Notes under the pieces: model-generated
The model's input: only the letters and a program-made list of their open reading frames with translations
What the model was told of the DNA's origin: nothing
The model's database searches: none
Program-made: the position numbers and the translations under genes
NCBI GenBank assembly: GCA_012522875.1
Contig: JAAYJP010000145.1
Coordinates: 1 to 16,060, forward strand
Source of the DNA: Clostridiales bacterium
GTDB taxonomy: Bacteria; Bacillota; Clostridia; Christensenellales; Aristaeellaceae
Length of the DNA stretch: 16,060 nucleotides
Reading direction: 5' to 3'
Shown: positions 15,185 through 16,060 of the stretch, piece by piece
How positions within the stretch are numbered: position 1 is the first letter of the stretch
Layout of the letters: each line of letters starts with the position of its first letter

Positions 15185-16060
15185 CTAATTACCAATTCGC
15201 TTGCTGAACTCGTTGTGCGCTTCATTGACAGCATCAACCACAGCCTGGCTGGTAATGGTAGCTGCGGTTACACCATCGATGGTGGACGGGCTTTGGACCT
15301 CCTCCGCCTTACGAAGATGAAGGGGCGGCAGTTTGTTCAAAAACTGTGATGCATATTCCTCATCCCGCACTTTGTCACCAAGCCCGGCGGTCTCATTAAA
15401 CTGCTCATCACCGACCACAAGGGAAGCCACCCGCCCTTGCGCATCAAAAGAAACGCTGACTGCTACCGGCCCCGCGTAACCTTGTTTATTGATGGTGAAT
15501 ATTCCGTCACCGCCGGTTATGTTTGCCTCAAGATATTTTTCGTAGGCCAGGTTGATGGCATCCGCCACCGCCTGACTTGTGACTGTCGCCGCAGTGATTG
15601 CATCAATCGTGGAGGGCGTTGCCGTTTCATTTGCCTTACGAAGGGTAATAGGGGGCGTCTTGCCAATAAACTGGTCTATAAACGGTGCCTCCTGCGCTTT
15701 TGAACCTAAACCTGTGGTTTCTTCAAAGCGAATGTCGCCTATACTCAGTTGCCTAATGCTGCCGTTCTCATCAAATGCTACATTCACTGCCACGGGGCTG
15801 GCATAGCCTTGGGCGTCAGCGGTATAAGACACCTGGGAAAAGTCGATTTCGGTTTCGTCCCCGGTAAATTGCGCAGCCTCATTCACTGCATCGACGACCG
15901 CTTGACTGGTGATTGTGGCACCGGAGATGGCATCAATATTGGATGCCGTTTCCTCTTCATCTGCACCACGCAACGTCATTGGGGGCTTTTTTCCAACAAA
16001 CTGCGCCGTAAAATCATCTTCCAGGGCGCCCGCGCCGTAGCCCTGGGTCTCGGCGAACTG
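15185..16060 (-). CDS. RnfG-like extracytoplasmic protein with at least three tandem FMN-binding modules (N-terminus off window)
   Basis: At least 291 residues are in the window; the start lies beyond the right edge. It consists of repeated FMN_bind modules about 110 residues long. Each has a GYASPVAVNVAFD-like strand region, an F-x-E-T-x-G-x-G motif (FAETQGYG, FEETTGLG, FNETAGLG), a QF(V/I/L)(G/N)K.PP(M/I/L).LR segment, and an ID(A/G)(I/V)xxAT(I/V)TSQAV.DA(V/I)N.A motif containing the predicted flavinylated Thr. The attachment tetrads are SGAT (Thr at 15914-15916), TAAT (15584-15586) and TAAT (15257-15259). RnfG normally has one such module and sits between rnfD and rnfE. This gene ends just before rnfC and is the only RnfG candidate in view. 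Export is assumed because FMN is attached by ApbE outside the membrane; signal sequence and anchor are not visible. Confidence 0.9.
   Translation of the reverse strand, partial: QFAETQGYGAGALEDDFTAQFVGKKPPMTLRGADEEETASNIDAISGATITSQAVVDAVNEAAQFTGDETEIDFSQVSYTADAQGYASPVAVNVAFDENGSIRQLSIGDIRFEETTGLGSKAQEAPFIDQFIGKTPPITLRKANETATPSTIDAITAATVTSQAVADAINLAYEKYLEANITGGDGIFTINKQGYAGPVAVSVSFDAQGRVASLVVGDEQFNETAGLGDKVRDEEYASQFLNKLPPLHLRKAEEVQSPSTIDGVTAATITSQAVVDAVNEAHNEFSKRIGN
15197..16060 (-). repeat. Three tandem coding repeats of about 327-330 bases (FMN-binding modules)
   Basis: The flavin-attachment threonine codons at 15914, 15584 and 15257 are spaced 330 and 327 bases apart, and flanking protein motifs recur in the same order. 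The right-most copy is entered in its second half at the window edge. The copies differ clearly at DNA level, so this is an old in-frame domain duplication, not a recent expansion. Confidence 0.85.

Overview
This 16 kb window is a gene-dense piece of a bacterial chromosome, moderately GC-rich by eye. It most likely comes from an anaerobic Gram-positive organism of class Clostridia. The pointers are a PolC-type replicative polymerase, the Firmicutes-style order frr-uppS-cdsA-dxr-rseP-ispG-polC, a LytR-CpsA-Psr cell-wall ligase, strong AGGAGG-type ribosome binding sites, and an Rnf ferredoxin:NAD+ oxidoreductase whose RnfB carries many iron-sulfur clusters. Genus cannot be called from what is visible. 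Every gene lies on the minus strand, so transcription runs from high to low coordinates. No non-coding gap exceeds about 70 bases. I see no tRNA, rRNA, CRISPR array, insertion sequence or phage gene.

Region A (16060 to 8675) is an Rnf operon plus two passengers. In transcription order: a flavinylated protein with at least three tandem FMN-binding modules (its N-terminus is off the window), rnfC, rnfD, rnfE, rnfA, rnfB, then a cation diffusion facilitator whose start codon abuts the rnfB stop, then an LCP-family protein. No rnfG lies in its usual place between rnfD and rnfE, because those two genes overlap. The triple-FMN protein upstream of rnfC is the obvious candidate for the RnfG role. Together the Rnf genes would encode a membrane machine that moves electrons from reduced ferredoxin to NAD+ and exports Na+ or H+.

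Region B (8662 to 1) starts at a good sigma-70-type promoter (TTGATT, 17-base spacer, TACAAT) in the only real intergenic gap. It reads through frr (ribosome recycling), a 72-residue PASTA-like small protein, uppS (undecaprenyl-PP synthesis), cdsA (CDP-diacylglycerol synthesis), dxr and ispG (MEP isoprenoid pathway), rseP (site-2 intramembrane protease) and polC (cut by the left edge). Neighbours overlap or sit within a few bases, so this looks like one translationally coupled unit joining translation, isoprenoid and undecaprenyl supply, phospholipid synthesis, membrane stress proteolysis and replication. The usual upstream partners rpsB-tsf-pyrH are absent, replaced by the LCP gene.

The points most worth a second look are the multi-FMN RnfG-like protein and its displaced position, the NxxxD/DxxxD metal site and duplicated C-terminal domain of the transporter, the degenerate PHP metal site in PolC, and the PASTA-like small protein wedged between frr and uppS.
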